Shown: positions 22,400 to 34,194 of the stretch, piece by piece
Numbering within the stretch: position 1 is the first letter of the stretch
Layout of the letters: each line of letters opens with the position of its first letter
NCBI GenBank assembly: GCA_958496175.1
Contig: OY292274.1
Coordinates: 69,140,630-69,204,629 of the forward strand
Reading direction: 5' to 3'
DNA from: Sisyra terminalis
Lineage: Eukaryota; Arthropoda; Insecta; Neuroptera; Sisyridae
DNA: 64,000 bases
Notes under the pieces: generated by a model
What the model saw: only the letters and a program-made list of their open reading frames with translations
Told to the model about the DNA's origin: nothing
The model's database searches: none
Translations under genes and position numbers: made by a program

Positions 22400-24320
22400 T
22401 CTATACTGAAATAACAAATTCTTACGGCTGTACATTTCGATTTAACCCCAATTTTAGGGTAAATATTTGTTTCAAGAGGCCCTTATTTGAAATTTAACAT
22501 TTTTAAAATTTTGGTCTGTCTGTGTGTCCCGATTTAACTAAAGAACGGAACAACCGAATTTAATGAAATTTGGTATTAAGATACAACACAATTTCCCACA
22601 GACTATAGGCTACTTATCATTCCAAGAAAATATTAAGGGAAAGAATTCCCTAGGGATGAAAACAGAAATTTTTATACTAGACAGGTGAGTTATATATCAT
22701 TGGAAAGGTAATTAAAAGTTAGAAAATAGTCGGTAAAAATATTTTTAGTTGAACTGATAAAAAGCACAGGAAATTCAATTTAACGTCTAAAAAATTTGTC
22801 TCTTTGAAATATAAATGTTTATATATATAAAATACAGAGTTGATATTAATAGTGTAATTGCTTACGTATTGGACATTCTGGTGCTTCTAATTATTAAGAC
22901 GTGGACTTGAATTTTACAGTAAACTTTTTGTTATATAAAATTGTTGGAAATAGACCCTAAGAGTTGCTCAATAAGAAAATATTAACGAAAAAAAGTAATA
23001 GTAGTAGTAATAAAAGTAATAAAACTTAAAGTAAATACGTTTTTAAAACCGTGCATATATAAAATATTATATATTTATTAGGGTGATTTTTTTTTTGACT
23101 TTTTTTGGTCCCATCGTGAAATTTTGTTGGAAATACCAAAAAAAAAAAATCCCTGCAAGTTTGAGCCCTTAATATTAATTTTAAGTCCTCGTCCAAGACG
23201 TGTAAAGATTTCCCATTCAACATAAACGGAAATTCTGATTTTTTATTTTTAAATTTCTATAGCTCAGCGGCATTTCATGGGATCGCTTTTATCGAAGATG
23301 GTTTTTTCTGAGAATTAAACGCTCTACAAAAGTGCCCATTGCGACAAAGTCGTAACTCACATCGGTTAGGTAGTAGGGGCCACTGAACTTGATTTTTCCA
23401 TAAAATTCGCGTTTTTTTTTTTTGCATTTATCTCGTAAATAACAAGAGCTACGGAAAAATTATAAATGAAAACTTGTAGAGAATTTGATTTTCTACAAAA
23501 AAGGTAATGTAGACCAAATCGCTTAGATCAATATTAAACGAGATATTAAGCCTTGAACTGCTTTTTCTGTGAAATTTTTGTCGATCATTGATTTAAAGTT
23601 TAAATCATTATCTCGTTAATCTCGGCTTAATATCTCGTTTAATATTGATCTTAGCGATTTGGTCTACAGGACCTTTTTTGTAGGAAATCAAATTCTCTAC
23701 AAGTTTTTTATTTATAATTTTTCCATAGCTCTTGTTATTTACAAAATAAATGCAAAAAAAAACGCGAATTTTATGGAAAAATCAGGTTCAGTGGCCCGTA
23801 CTACCTCACCGGTGTGAGTTACGACTTTGTCGCAATGGACACTTTTGTAGAGCGTTTAATTCTGAGAAAAAACCATCGTCGGTAAAAGCGATTCCATGAA
23901 ATGCCGCTGAGATATAGAAATTTAAAAATAAAAAATCAGAGTTTCCGTGAATTTTCAATGGGAAATCCTTACACGTCTTGGTCGAGAACTTAAAATTAAT
24001 ATTAAGGGCTCAAACTTTCAGAGAATTTTTTGTTTTGGTATTTCCAACAAAATTTCACGATGGGACCAAAAAAAAAAAAAATCACCCTAATATTTATAAA
24101 TATTTTTTGAAAATTAGTTGATCATTACATACAATTATTGTTTTCTAAGGAACAGTTTATTAAATGTGTCTTTTTAAAGTTGACAAAATAGTCTTTTCAA
24201 GTATGATTAGTTTTTGGTAAAAAAAATAAAAATTTTCATTTACCATTACAAATAGCAAATCTAAAAAGAAAATATAATCTACACCTACGTTACGCAGACG
24301 AAGTCGTGGGTATCAGCTAG
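22400..24320 (+). mobile_element. Non-autonomous Helitron-like element, copy 3, with nested foldback
   Basis: Starts A/TCTATACTGAAATAAC and ends GTGGGTATCAGCTAG/T. The first ~350 bp match the inner half of the copy at 13926-14740. The last ~150 bp match the end of the copy at 7779-8412, including GTTGACAAAATAGT and ACCTACGTTACGCAGACGAA. A 1-kb family A foldback (23081-24087) is inserted into it. Confidence 0.65.
23081..24087. mobile_element. Foldback family A element, copy 1, complete
   Basis: Starts TA/GGGTGATTTTTTTTTT and ends AAAAAATCACCC/TA, giving a TA target duplication as in Tc1/mariner elements. Almost the whole 1007 bp is two inverted arms around a ~95-bp spacer near 23590. Examples are TCCCATCGTGAAATTTTGTT on the left and its complement near 24045. 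No transposase frame is present. Confidence 0.9.
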
Positions 24321-25296
24321 TCATCGTATAAATATCAACAGTAATTGGTATAGCACCTAAAAAAGAACGTTTTCAATATTCAATTTATTAGTCTAAAAAA
24401 TTTTCTCTATAATTCTTACGGTGAAGTTAAGAAGCTAATTAAAGCAAACTTTTCATATATTTAACATAGAACCAAATCAATAATATTCATTAAAGAAACC
24501 ACGAGACGACAGATATTATCGTCTCGTTACATAAACTTACACAAATATTGAAAACTTTGTTTTCCAATAGTAATAAGTTGACTTTAAACTGCACTAAATG
24601 CCCTTATTGCTCGATTGAAACCGTTGACAGTAACACAAAAGACCAAATAGGTGGCACTGTCCTAGAAATTCGTGTGGTGACGACTGGAAAAATCGTAAAA
24701 AAATTGACTTTACGTGAAATAAATTACTCGTTATTACGTCTCCGTTGTAACGCATAATCCGATTGGATTACACGTGGTATATATTCCCTAGGCTTTTTGC
24801 ACCCAAGGCAAATATCACGAGCGATGAACTCTGTTTTTTTTTTTTCGATTGAAACTTTTCAGTAGAAAAATTGCTTATGCTTAATGTCTTTATGTTCATA
24901 TTTTTCTAATAAATTTCAATGAGACTCAAATTGAATATTAACGGTGTTGTAGAAGAGAAATTTCAAGTGCATTTTTTTTTTCGTTGATCGTTTTGCAAGA
25001 CTAGATTGACGATATTAAAGAAGTTTCACTTTACATTTTTTTACGACATATTAATTTCAGTTATTCCATCGTAAAATTTATCGATTTTATTTGGCTGGAA
25101 TGATATTTTTCGGGGTGGTTTATCTAAAAAAGAAGTGTAGAAGTGAGACTTGTTGGGAAAAATAATTGAGAAATATTTTTAATTTTCTTTTATAAGAAAT
25201 ATTTATCCTTTGGAAGTTTATCAGACCATTGACAAATTGGTTACAAGAGCTTTAATGGAATTTTCATACGAATTTTTCTTGAAAACATGAACATTA
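24321..25296. other. No recognisable gene
   Basis: AT-rich sequence. A 69-codon open frame at 24548-24757 lies in a slightly GC-richer patch; its product has a CTKCPYC stretch but no domain I can name. Confidence 0.35.
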
Positions 25297-26915
25297 GATT
25301 GATTCAAAAAAAATGATTTTTTTTTAATTATATCGAAAATATTGTTGGGAATGACAAAAAAAATCCGCTGAAAGTTTCAGCTCTTAATATTAAGAGGTGC
25401 CGCATCGCAAATTTCGATTTTCCATCTGAATAACATGGGAACAATATTCTCTTGCACTTTGGAATTTTATAGCTCACGTTGGTGATAATATTTCAAAATG
25501 ACGAACGTATATTCTTGTAGAAAATTGAACGATCTACAAAAAAGGTGTCGGACAAGTTTTTGATATACTTATTCTTTCAAAAGTTATTCGAGGTCAAAGT
25601 TGAACTAATGAGAAATTTTAATATGTTTTCAATTTTTTGACGCAGCCATCAATTTTATGAGAAAATTTTAATGGACATTTTTTATAGAGCACTTTTTTTC
25701 CTATAATTTATCTCTAAAAAAGTTTTTGATATTTTTCACAGGTCCTAAGTTATTTGCATTAAACTAAAAATTCCTTGAATTATTATATTTTTAAAATATT
25801 TTTTTTTTTTATTTTTATTAAATAATTTAGGACCTGGGAAAAATATCAAAAACTTTTATGGAGCTTAGTTATAGGCAAACAAGTGTTCTACAAAAAATGT
25901 CCTATAAAATTTTCTCATAAAATTGATGGTTGCGTCAAAAAATTGAAAAAATATTAAAATTTCTCTTTAGTTCAACTTTGACCTCGAATAACTTTTGAAG
26001 GAATAAATATATCAAAAACTTGTAAGAGACCTTTTTTTTATTCCTTCAAAAGTTATTCGAGGTCAAAGTTGACCTAAAGAGAAATTTTAATATTTTTTTA
26101 ATTTTTTGACGCAACCATCAATTTTATGAGAAAATTTTATAGAACATTTTTTGTAGAACACTTGTTTGCCTATAACTTATCTCCATAAAAGTTTTTGATA
26201 TTTTTCACAGGTCCTAAGTTATTTGCATTAAACTGAAAATATTCGTAATTTTATTGTTTTATATTAATAATATTCCCTGAATTAGTATACTTTAAACATA
26301 TATTTTTTTTTATTTTAATTATATAACTTAGGACCTGCGAAAAATATCAAAATATTTTACAGAGATAAGTTATTAGTTGAACTTGATTACAAAGTTTCTA
26401 TCAAATCAGTAAAGCTGTCTTCAGATTGGAACCATAAGTAAAACCAGAATAATTGGTACAATTATTTAAATTAGACTTATAGCTCACGTTGGTGACAATA
26501 TTTCCGAATGACTAAGGTATATTCTTGTAGAAATTGGAACGATTTACAAAAAAGGTTTCGTACAAGTTTTTGATATATTTATTCCTTCAAAAGTTATTCG
26601 AGGTCAAAGTTGACCTAAAGAGAAATTTTAATATTTTTTCAATTTTCTGACGCAACCATCAATTTTATGAGAAAATTTTATAGAACATTTTTTGTAGAGC
26701 ACTTTTTCTTTTATAACTTATCTCTATACAAGTTTTTGATATTTTTCACAGGTCCTAAGTTATTTGCATTAAATTGAAAATTCCCTGAATTAATATATTT
26801 TTAACATTTTTTTTTATTTTAATTAAAAAAATTTAGGGGCTGTGAAAAATATCAAAAACTTTTAAAGAGATAAGTTATGAAAAAAAAGTGCTGTACAAAA
26901 AATGTCCTATAAAAT
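25297..26915. mobile_element. Foldback family B cluster, copy 2 (rearranged)
   Basis: Starts TA/GATTGATTCAAAAAAAATGA and contains alternating + and inverted blocks of the B modules (TTATTCGAGGTCAAAGTTGA, GAGAAATTTTAATAT, CACAGGTCCTAAGTTATTTG). Partial arms switch orientation near 26030 and 26400. A short foreign block at about 26395-26480 resembles sequence near 3965-4030. It looks like several B copies or arms joined by recombination. Confidence 0.8.
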
Positions 26916-28653
26916 ATAATAATTGCACATTTGTGTCGATGAAATTTGGAAAATGTTTTGATTTATAATAAGAAAAGTTTTTTGAAAATTTCTCCCTTAA
27001 ATGGTGAAAAATGGTAGCAAAGTTTGTACGGGATAACGTTTAATAAACAATCGAAATTTCAAATATAATAATCAAAGTCCGTTAAAAGCGAAACGTCATT
27101 ACTGCTTAATTTAAAACAAATTTGATTTATTATTAGAAACAAAAACTTAGGGCCTGCTTAAAAATTTAAACTCTGATAAGTAAATATATCTGAAGAGGTT
27201 AAGTTAAGTTTATAAATGAGCATTATGTTTTTTGGCTTTCACATGAAAATCAGAAATACGTATTCACAAATACATTAGTGAGTGAGTACACTTATTAACT
27301 TTTTGAATGCGTAAGTGGGGATAACAGAGCGCATGCGCATAGCCCATTCTGCACGGACGCACGGCAAGATAGCCAATTTGTATATAAGATATTTCTAAGA
27401 AAAAGTTTATCTTTTCGCATCAAAGTTATTTCAAGGGATTTCCTGTTTTTCCCGAAAGCTCCTTTTCATTCCATACGTATGAGCTTCATTCCAAGAGGAC
27501 TAAAAAGTGGTCCAATATTTTAATAACTTTTGATTAATCGACGATGAAATAAAATTCATAAAGCTCTAAAATTTGTATTAAGCATTAATTTTACTGACCA
27601 AATTTCAACATGGAATTTTGAAATTTCAATAAAACCATTGAATTCGATTGTGGGTAAAGTTAAGAATTTAAAGCTTTGGTCGCTAAATGCTGAAAGCTGT
27701 TTCTCAGGTTTAAACAAATTATCGGATGGGAACGAGCTTTTTAGCCGCCTTAACCAAATTACATCATTTAGTATTTCAATTTCCCACTTTCCTGATGGGA
27801 ATATTATTGAATTACACCACACCACGTTTATTTTTCTCCAAGCACAATTCAATACGATTTTCTCATCCCTTTTACAATTGAGTTTTCTTGAAAAGCTTTC
27901 GTTGAATTTACAACAAATGCAATATTTTTTGATTCATCCCGCATTTCAATTAATATTTGTCCTTCATTGTCATTTATTGACGAATAACGTAAGAAAATGC
28001 GTTCTTAAACGTTGGATGAAAATCCTTGAACATCCCTTATTTGATCAAACGACAAATTCGTCCTTGATTCACTTCATTGCACTTGTGATTTATGCAAATA
28101 AGAAACATTTTTGGAACACATTAGTGCAGGCCGTTTTCTCAAGTTGTTCTTTGGAAAATTTTTGAAACTTTTTTTTCGTAGTAGTATCTCATTAAGCTCG
28201 GGTTTTAGCTCCGCTGAACAAAATTCCTATCAGCTTGATAGAGTTAATCTCTGGTGCGAAAAAAGTACGGTGGTGAATTTCGGTAGGTCAGCGGCATCTG
28301 GCGTTAGACTTGCTTATTTAGATAGATAAATCTTAGTCTATGACCGCAACAATGGTGTAATGCTTCTTGCATTGAAAAAAGCCCATTAGTCAACCATGCA
28401 GTAAATTACAAACACAATAGATATTGATCTAACAACGCACAGATTTATTCATATACTAAATACTACTTCATGTCCCGCTCCACCACCAACAGATAGTGGC
28501 GCCCTCGGGCTTATTAATCAAGATTTATTCTCGCCTTACGTCCACTTGGTGATTTATTTTGCGAGAAAAAGTTTTCGACACTTTTTTCCCTTGCAACTGA
28601 AGAATGTTCCTGTATTTATTGCTGTTATTGAAGGATTTTTCTCTTTTTTGCAG
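26916..28653. other. Less AT-rich region upstream of the SIFaR TM3 exon
   Basis: No domain is recognised. The + frame at 27638-28165 is open for 175 codons, long for this base composition, but its product matches nothing I know, and the minus strand is also open at 27556-27852. I searched here for the TM1-TM2 exon of SIFaR and found no N-Y-F or L-A-x-A-D pattern. Confidence 0.35.
27329..27339. promoter_or_regulatory. NRF1/Ewg-type palindrome GCGCATGCGCA
   Basis: The 11-mer matches the NRF1 consensus (YGCGCAYGCGCR, minus its first base) and lies in a locally CpG-containing patch about 1.3 kb upstream of the TM3 exon. Binding is inferred. Confidence 0.4.
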
Positions 28654-28753
28654 CATGGGTTCTTGGCTGGCTGATGTGCAAAACCGTCCCCTACGTCCAG
28701 GGGGTGTCTGTGGCGGCTTCTGTATATAGTTTGATTGCTGTATCTGTTGACAG
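28654..28753 (+). CDS. SIFaR: SIFamide receptor, TM3 exon
   Basis: This 100-bp internal exon encodes extracellular loop 1 to the end of TM3 of a rhodopsin-like neuropeptide receptor. It follows the acceptor TTTTTTGCAG and ends at CAG/GTGGGT. Reading from the third base gives [20 protein letters not shown] and [13 protein letters not shown]. This includes the conserved Cys that forms the loop disulfide and the Asp-Arg of the DRY/DRF motif, whose Arg codon is split by a phase-2 intron. The next exon begins by completing that Arg and continues FIAIWWPL, exactly as in insect SIFamide receptors (relatives of vertebrate NPFF receptors). The receptor acts at the neuronal plasma membrane and couples SIFamide to G proteins. 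The antisense frame over this exon is a shadow. Confidence 0.92.
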
Positions 28754-29090
28754 GTGGGTACTTTATGGCACTTTATTTTTAACCATAAATTCAATGTCTT
28801 TGTATCTGCAACTTTTCATTGATTATTCAGCCTTAAAAATTTGTCCTTATTGACCATCCAGGGACGAATTTAAGGTCGAATTCTTCTAAAAAAAATTGGT
28901 ATAATTAATTCAAAACATTCTTGAGACGTCAAAGCTTAAAAGTCTTAGTTTTAATTTAAAAGAATCATACATAAAAATTAATAAAACGGTTTTCCTCATA
29001 TGATGTAATAGTCCAAGAGCCAGTAACACAAGTTTCATGAAGTGTTTGATGCACCTTGAAATTTTGTAAGACTAATATCTATAGCAGGGG

Positions 29091-29182
29091 TTCTCAATCT
29101 TTTTGAGCCCGCGGCGCATTTACAAGGTTCGTATTTTGTCACGGCGCCCTACTTTAGTAAGCTATTTGGATATGGAGACTTA
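29091..29182. mobile_element. hAT element end fragment
   Basis: Begins CAGGGGTTCTCAATCTTTTT with GAGCCCGCGGCGCA just inside, a typical hAT 5' terminus. The other end is missing; a family A foldback follows at 29183. Confidence 0.5.
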
Positions 29183-29957
29183 GGGTGATTTTTTTTTTTG
29201 GTCCCATCGTGAAATTTTGTTGGAAATACCAAAACAAAAAATTCTCTGAAAGTTTGAGCCCTTAATATTAATTTTAAGTCCTCGACCAAGACGTGTAAAG
29301 ATTTCCCATGGAAAATGCAGGGAAATTCTGATTTTTTATTTTTAAATTTCTATATCTCAGTGACATTTCATGGGATCGCTTTTACCGAAGATGGTTTTTT
29401 CTCAGAATTAAACGCTCTACAAAAGCGACCAAGTCGTAACTCACACCGGTAAGGTAGTACGGGCCACTGAACTTGATTTCCATAAAATTCGCGTTTTTTT
29501 TTTGCATTTATCTCGTAAATAACAAGAGCTACGGAAAAATTATAAATGAAAAACTTGTAGAGAATTTGATTTTCTACAAAAAAGGTCCTGTAGCCCAAAT
29601 CGCGAAGATCAATATTAAACGAGATATTAAGCCTTGAATTGATTTTTCTGTGAAATTTTTGCCGATCATTGATTTAAAGTTTAAATCAATATCTCGTTAA
29701 TCTCGGCTTAATATCTCGTTTAATATTGATCTTAGCGATTTGGTCTACAAGACCTTTTTTGTAGGAAATCAAATTCTCTACAAGTTTTTTATTTATAATT
29801 TTTCCGTAGCTCTTGTTATTTACGAGATAAATGCAAAAAAAACGCGAATTTTATGGAAAAATCAAGTTTAGTGGCCCGTACTACCTCACCGGTGTGAGTT
29901 ACGACTTTGTCGCAATGGACACTTTTGTAGAGCGTTTAATTCTCAGAAAAAATCACC
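29183..29957. mobile_element. Foldback family A element, copy 2, internally deleted
   Basis: Begins TA/GGGTGATTTTTTTTTTGG. Left arm, spacer and most of the right arm are present. After AGAGCGTTTAATTCTCAG the sequence jumps to AAAAAATCACC, so about 170 bp of the right arm are deleted. Confidence 0.85.
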
Positions 29958-30508
29958 GATTATGCTATTCGAATTTGACAAGTTTGAAAAAGTAATATAA
30001 AGTCAGCTACAGTGGTGATCGGCCCTCTCGCTCACTCCGCCAACCATACGCAGCCTATCTCTTTCTATTTTAAATAAAAAAAAATTCGTCTGCCGATAGT
30101 TAAACCCCAACAAAACTGTCGGGCTTTTTGTAATGAAAATCTTAAATATTTAATTAATAAGCTGTTCAAATTTCAGAGTGAATCAAACACTTCATTTTGT
30201 ATTAAAAAAAAATCAACTTTGGAGGGCATTAATTATATGTAAACCCCGTCAAAAGTGTCTGCCATCTGGGATTCTGATTTAAAATTACCTAAACTTTCGA
30301 TTAACGTTTGTTGGCCTCTGAATCAAACACTTTTTTTGGGTTTATATTGTATTACACCTTTCACCCATGCGCAGTACCTGGTGTCCCAGGTTGGGTTATG
30401 TAAACTTTGGTATTCCTACTTCTCATCCTATAGATATCAGCCTTACAAAATTTCAAGGTGCATCAAACACTTGATGAAACTTGTGTTACTGGCTCTTGGA
30501 CTACATGG

Positions 30509-32036
30509 CTAATGTCAGTCATAGTTCTTTTAACATTAAATTGGTCCAGGTGAGGATTTAACATATGAGACATTTTATATCCTGTAATTTTAAAGCTTTT
30601 AATCATAGTTTTGATAAATTCTTAATAATTGTTTGCTCTGTTGTTTTCGAAAAACCATTATTTTTGGTTTAAGACTTTTTCAGGCTTATTTTTCTTTAGC
30701 ATGCAATAATTGTGTGATTTCATCACTGCCAGTGGATCGTATAACTCAATATTCATGCGAAGTAAACAATAATGCCACATTAGCATAAAGTGGAGCCACC
30801 ATTCCATGGCCGCAAGCCAAATTTCTACTTGATATACTTGATATATTGGAGAATGCTTTATTCTTCACAAGTAATCAACTAGCAATCAGTTATAATAAGT
30901 TATAATTTTTTACAAATAATAATTTGCATATTGATGATAACTCATCGGACATGCCTACGTTGGTGGCGCTCGTTTAAGTAAGTCAGGGACAACATCAAAA
31001 TATGATTTCTCTGTTACAAATAAAGGTTAACCACTCATTGTTTCCACTCTAAATCCAATCCTTGTTATCTACCATAAACAATCATTTGCAATTTAGAAAA
31101 AGAAAAAAATCAAAAATTCTCGTTTTTTTTTTTTTTTTGGAAAAGATCATTGCGGGTCGTTCTGATGAATAATGGCTTCATCAAGCACATCATCAATCAC
31201 TTGGGGTTTTATTTCAAAAATCAACTCTTTTCGTGAATTTCAATTCATAAAATGGATTCTTTACGGATGCTATTTTCATTAGAAATTTTCTTTGAATACA
31301 TTGCTTCTATTATCTTATTACTTCAGAGGATTAGAAGAGTTTTTCTTTATAAAAAGTTTTTCTGGCTGGGTGTTATATTACCATTAAATAAATATAACCA
31401 CATATAAATTTAGTTTATGTTCTTCACAATAGTAACTTGATTTATTAAATTATGATATATTTTATATGAATAACATAGAGTTAAAAAAAAATTGTCAGTT
31501 GTTACTTTCGACTACGTAGGCGTGTCGAAAGTATATATAAAAGTTATTTAAAGACTTTATATTAATGATATAAACCAAATTCAACATTTTAAATACTCAA
31601 AAAAATATATATTTTAAGGATATGAATCAATAGAACAGGGAAAACTAGCTAGAATGTTAATTTTGTGTACCCCCAAATGGCTATCATCCGGACGTCATTT
31701 ACTGAGGGCGCTAGTGTAGCATTGCCGATAATAACGAAAACTACTTGTAACCAATTTCAAATTTAATTTATTCCTGAATATATATAAAATATACTAACGA
31801 AAATTTAATTGAAAATTAAATTTTATTTCTTAAAATTGAAATATAAAATTATTTCACCTTGTAAAATTTAACGTTAATTACAGACATGCTAAAGTATATT
31901 TACTTAATGGCGTCAATGTCGTTAAAAATCATAATTTTGCCCCATAAAAAAGTGGGTATTAACTAGTAAATAATACCTTCGTAATGAATTTGAGACGTAG
32001 AAAAGTGAATTTGATGTTGATATTTTGATAAAATGC
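30509..32036. other. No recognisable gene
   Basis: AT-rich intron sequence without open frames of note. Confidence 0.4.
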
Positions 32037-32048
32037 ACACAACACTGT

Positions 32049-32528
32049 GTATACAATATATAGAGTATATTGCGGTCCAATTTATGAAGTATAATTTAAT
32101 ATACATAATAATATATAAAAATCATACCATAAACATAAATTTGAACAGAAGTTCAAATAAAAATATTCGCGACATATTGCCCAGATACGTATTTCGATTT
32201 CCAAACAATCTTCCTCAGTGGTCATCAAGTAGTTTGAATCACTCCGTAACTGCTTTGTGATGATTCACTTGTGAATTCAAAGCAGTTACGGAGTGATCCA
32301 AACTACTTGATGACGACCGAGGAAGATTGTTTGGAAATCGAAATACGTATCTGGGCAATATGTCCCGAATATTTTTATTTGAACTTCTGTTCAAATTTAT
32401 GTTTATGGTATGATTTTTATATATTATTATATTAAAATATACTACATAAATTGGACCGCAATATACTCTATATATTGTATACACAGTATAACTGTTCAAA
32501 GTCAGCGAAAAAATGTTATTTTGATGAG
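32049..32528. mobile_element. Family C palindromic element with 9-12-bp target duplication
   Basis: Nearly perfect arms meet near 32272. ACACAACACTGT occurs at 32037-32048 and 32529-32540; the first nine bases are the safe part, because TGT is also the start of the element. The left arm has an intact-core hammerhead on the minus strand (32178-32224). The right arm motif (32311-32357, + strand) reads CCGAGGA in place of CTGAGGA. Confidence 0.9.
32178..32224 (-). ncRNA. Hammerhead ribozyme motif (family C), core intact, weak stem II
   Basis: Minus strand: TGACCA, CTGAGGA, stem II GATTGT-TTG-GAAATC with one G-A mismatch and a T-G pair near the loop, GAAA, ATACGTAT, cleavage after TATC, then TGGGCA. 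Confidence 0.6.
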
Positions 32529-32540
32529 ACACAACACTGT

Positions 32541-34062
32541 CAATAAATGTGAAATACGTTATCTATAATAGATATTAAAAAGAAGACCGTGATTCCAAAT
32601 AATCAAATTCGGCATTTCATTTTAAAGTTATCCAAAAAACTTTCACCCCCCCCCCCCCCCCCGTAATTTCTCAACTACCAACTTCAACACTTCTTCCAAC
32701 TTTACATTTTACCCTAGCTAAAAGTCCCTTAAAACTTGAAATATTGCTTACCGCGCCATCTGCATTTGACGCCCCAACTATTAGTTTTTGGGAACCAAGT
32801 CTGCCATAAGAGCTTGACCCCCATGCAATAGAATGCCGCGACAACGCATAAGAACTACTGCATGAAGAACTACCGACACGGAAATATATCAAAAAACCAT
32901 TCTATTGAAATAAATATCCATAAAAATATGATGTTAGTAATAAAATCATTACGCGGACAAAAGTAAAATATTACTTTTGTACCCTAGGGGGCTATGTTAC
33001 TTTTGTACCCATTCTCATTTTTAATAAAACGTGTAACATAACCTTAAAAACGGAACGTGCTAGACAAAAATGAATTTAAACAATATACAATTTATTTAAT
33101 CAAGAATGGATATGCAAACATTCGGATTACTATGATCCTTTTACAACTATGTGTAAAAAACGTCGAAAAACTTACTTTTGGCTTGTTAAAACACATTATG
33201 TCCTATTATATAACCTAACAACGCACTGCGCATGTGTTGACTTAATGCGATTGAGGGGGTTGCTTTAGGCTATCACCAGATGGCAGCAAAACGATGTTCG
33301 CCCATTGGATAAACCTAGAAAGCATTTGTTACTTTCGATCCGGTGTTACTTTTGTACCCAGTCTCCCCTACATATTTTTTCATCGATTAACGGATTTAGC
33401 TCCTTATTGTGATAGTCCTTGGAAAATTCAGGATTAGATGAAAGACTTAATGTGGGAATTCAACAAAAATTTTCTTTCATTAAAATCCTTCTTCAGTTTC
33501 CTGTGATCTTTCACAACTGCTTTTCTAAAATCAAAATTTCCGGTATAAAATTTGAGATGATGTTTGATTTGATTAAATCTTACCATTCTTTTATCGATAA
33601 CAGAAAATCCGTTTCATTGACATTTTACATGTACATATCTTGACAAAAATTTTCGGATGAATCAGAGAAAAAGAAGTAAAAGGAGTAATCTTTTTCCCAT
33701 CTTTATCCCATATGATTCGATATTGGGAAATAACGATGCTTTTAAAACTTTCAATCGCCAGAAATCAAGGATTTTGTAAAGTTTTTGAACCAATTGAACT
33801 TGAAAATTCGTCCATGAGTTTTCCCAGAGAAAAGTTGTCTTAATCCTCTGCATCCATTAGACTTAGAAGTATCTTTTCGGAATTCATCTTTAGGTTCATT
33901 TTTCTACCTAAAATTTTCGAAAAGTAAAATTACTTTGCTTACAACATTTAATAATCAGCTAAAAGACATTAAAGATAATCCAGATTTGGAGAGATTTAAG
34001 TTCACTTCAGGAAATACTAGTTAAAAGATTAAAAATTATTAACTCCGTATTTTATATAATTC
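32541..34062. other. No recognisable gene
   Basis: Contains a 17-base poly-C run (32646-32662) and repeated GTTACTTTTGTACCC motifs near 32998 and 33343. Open frames at 32671-32892 (minus, Ser-rich) and 33419-33853 are not recognisable. Confidence 0.4.
32646..32662 (+). repeat. Poly-C tract
   Basis: Seventeen consecutive C bases. Confidence 0.9.
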
Positions 34063-34194
34063 TAAGGCCCGGTATTTTCACTTTAGTATAGGTAGGCTTT
34101 ATCTCCATGATAATTATCTATTAGACAAAATTGTATCTGTAAGATAAATCAAAACTGTATTTTCAACCAAAACAAACCTCCGGTTAGTTATTTG

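Larger units (their letters stand above)
29008..30508. mobile_element. Element with ~80-bp inverted termini, disrupted by insertions
   Basis: TAGTCCAAGAGCCAGTAACA at about 29010 continues through GTGTTTGATGCACCTTGAAA, and the block returns inverted at about 30429-30508. A hAT end fragment and a family A foldback lie inside. The right part repeats 'aatcaaacact' motifs at 30180 and 30320. I found no clear target duplication. Confidence 0.65.

Noticed and set aside
23026..23223. Recurring short frames in families A and B (also at 18696, 29368, 43667, 47902, 48153, 54110, 60006)
   Set aside because: They are frames across foldback arms, truncated at random and often open on both strands.
28525..28794. 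89-codon open frame on the minus strand over the SIFaR exon
   Set aside because: It is the antisense shadow of the TM3 exon, which has splice sites and a conserved protein sequence on the + strand.
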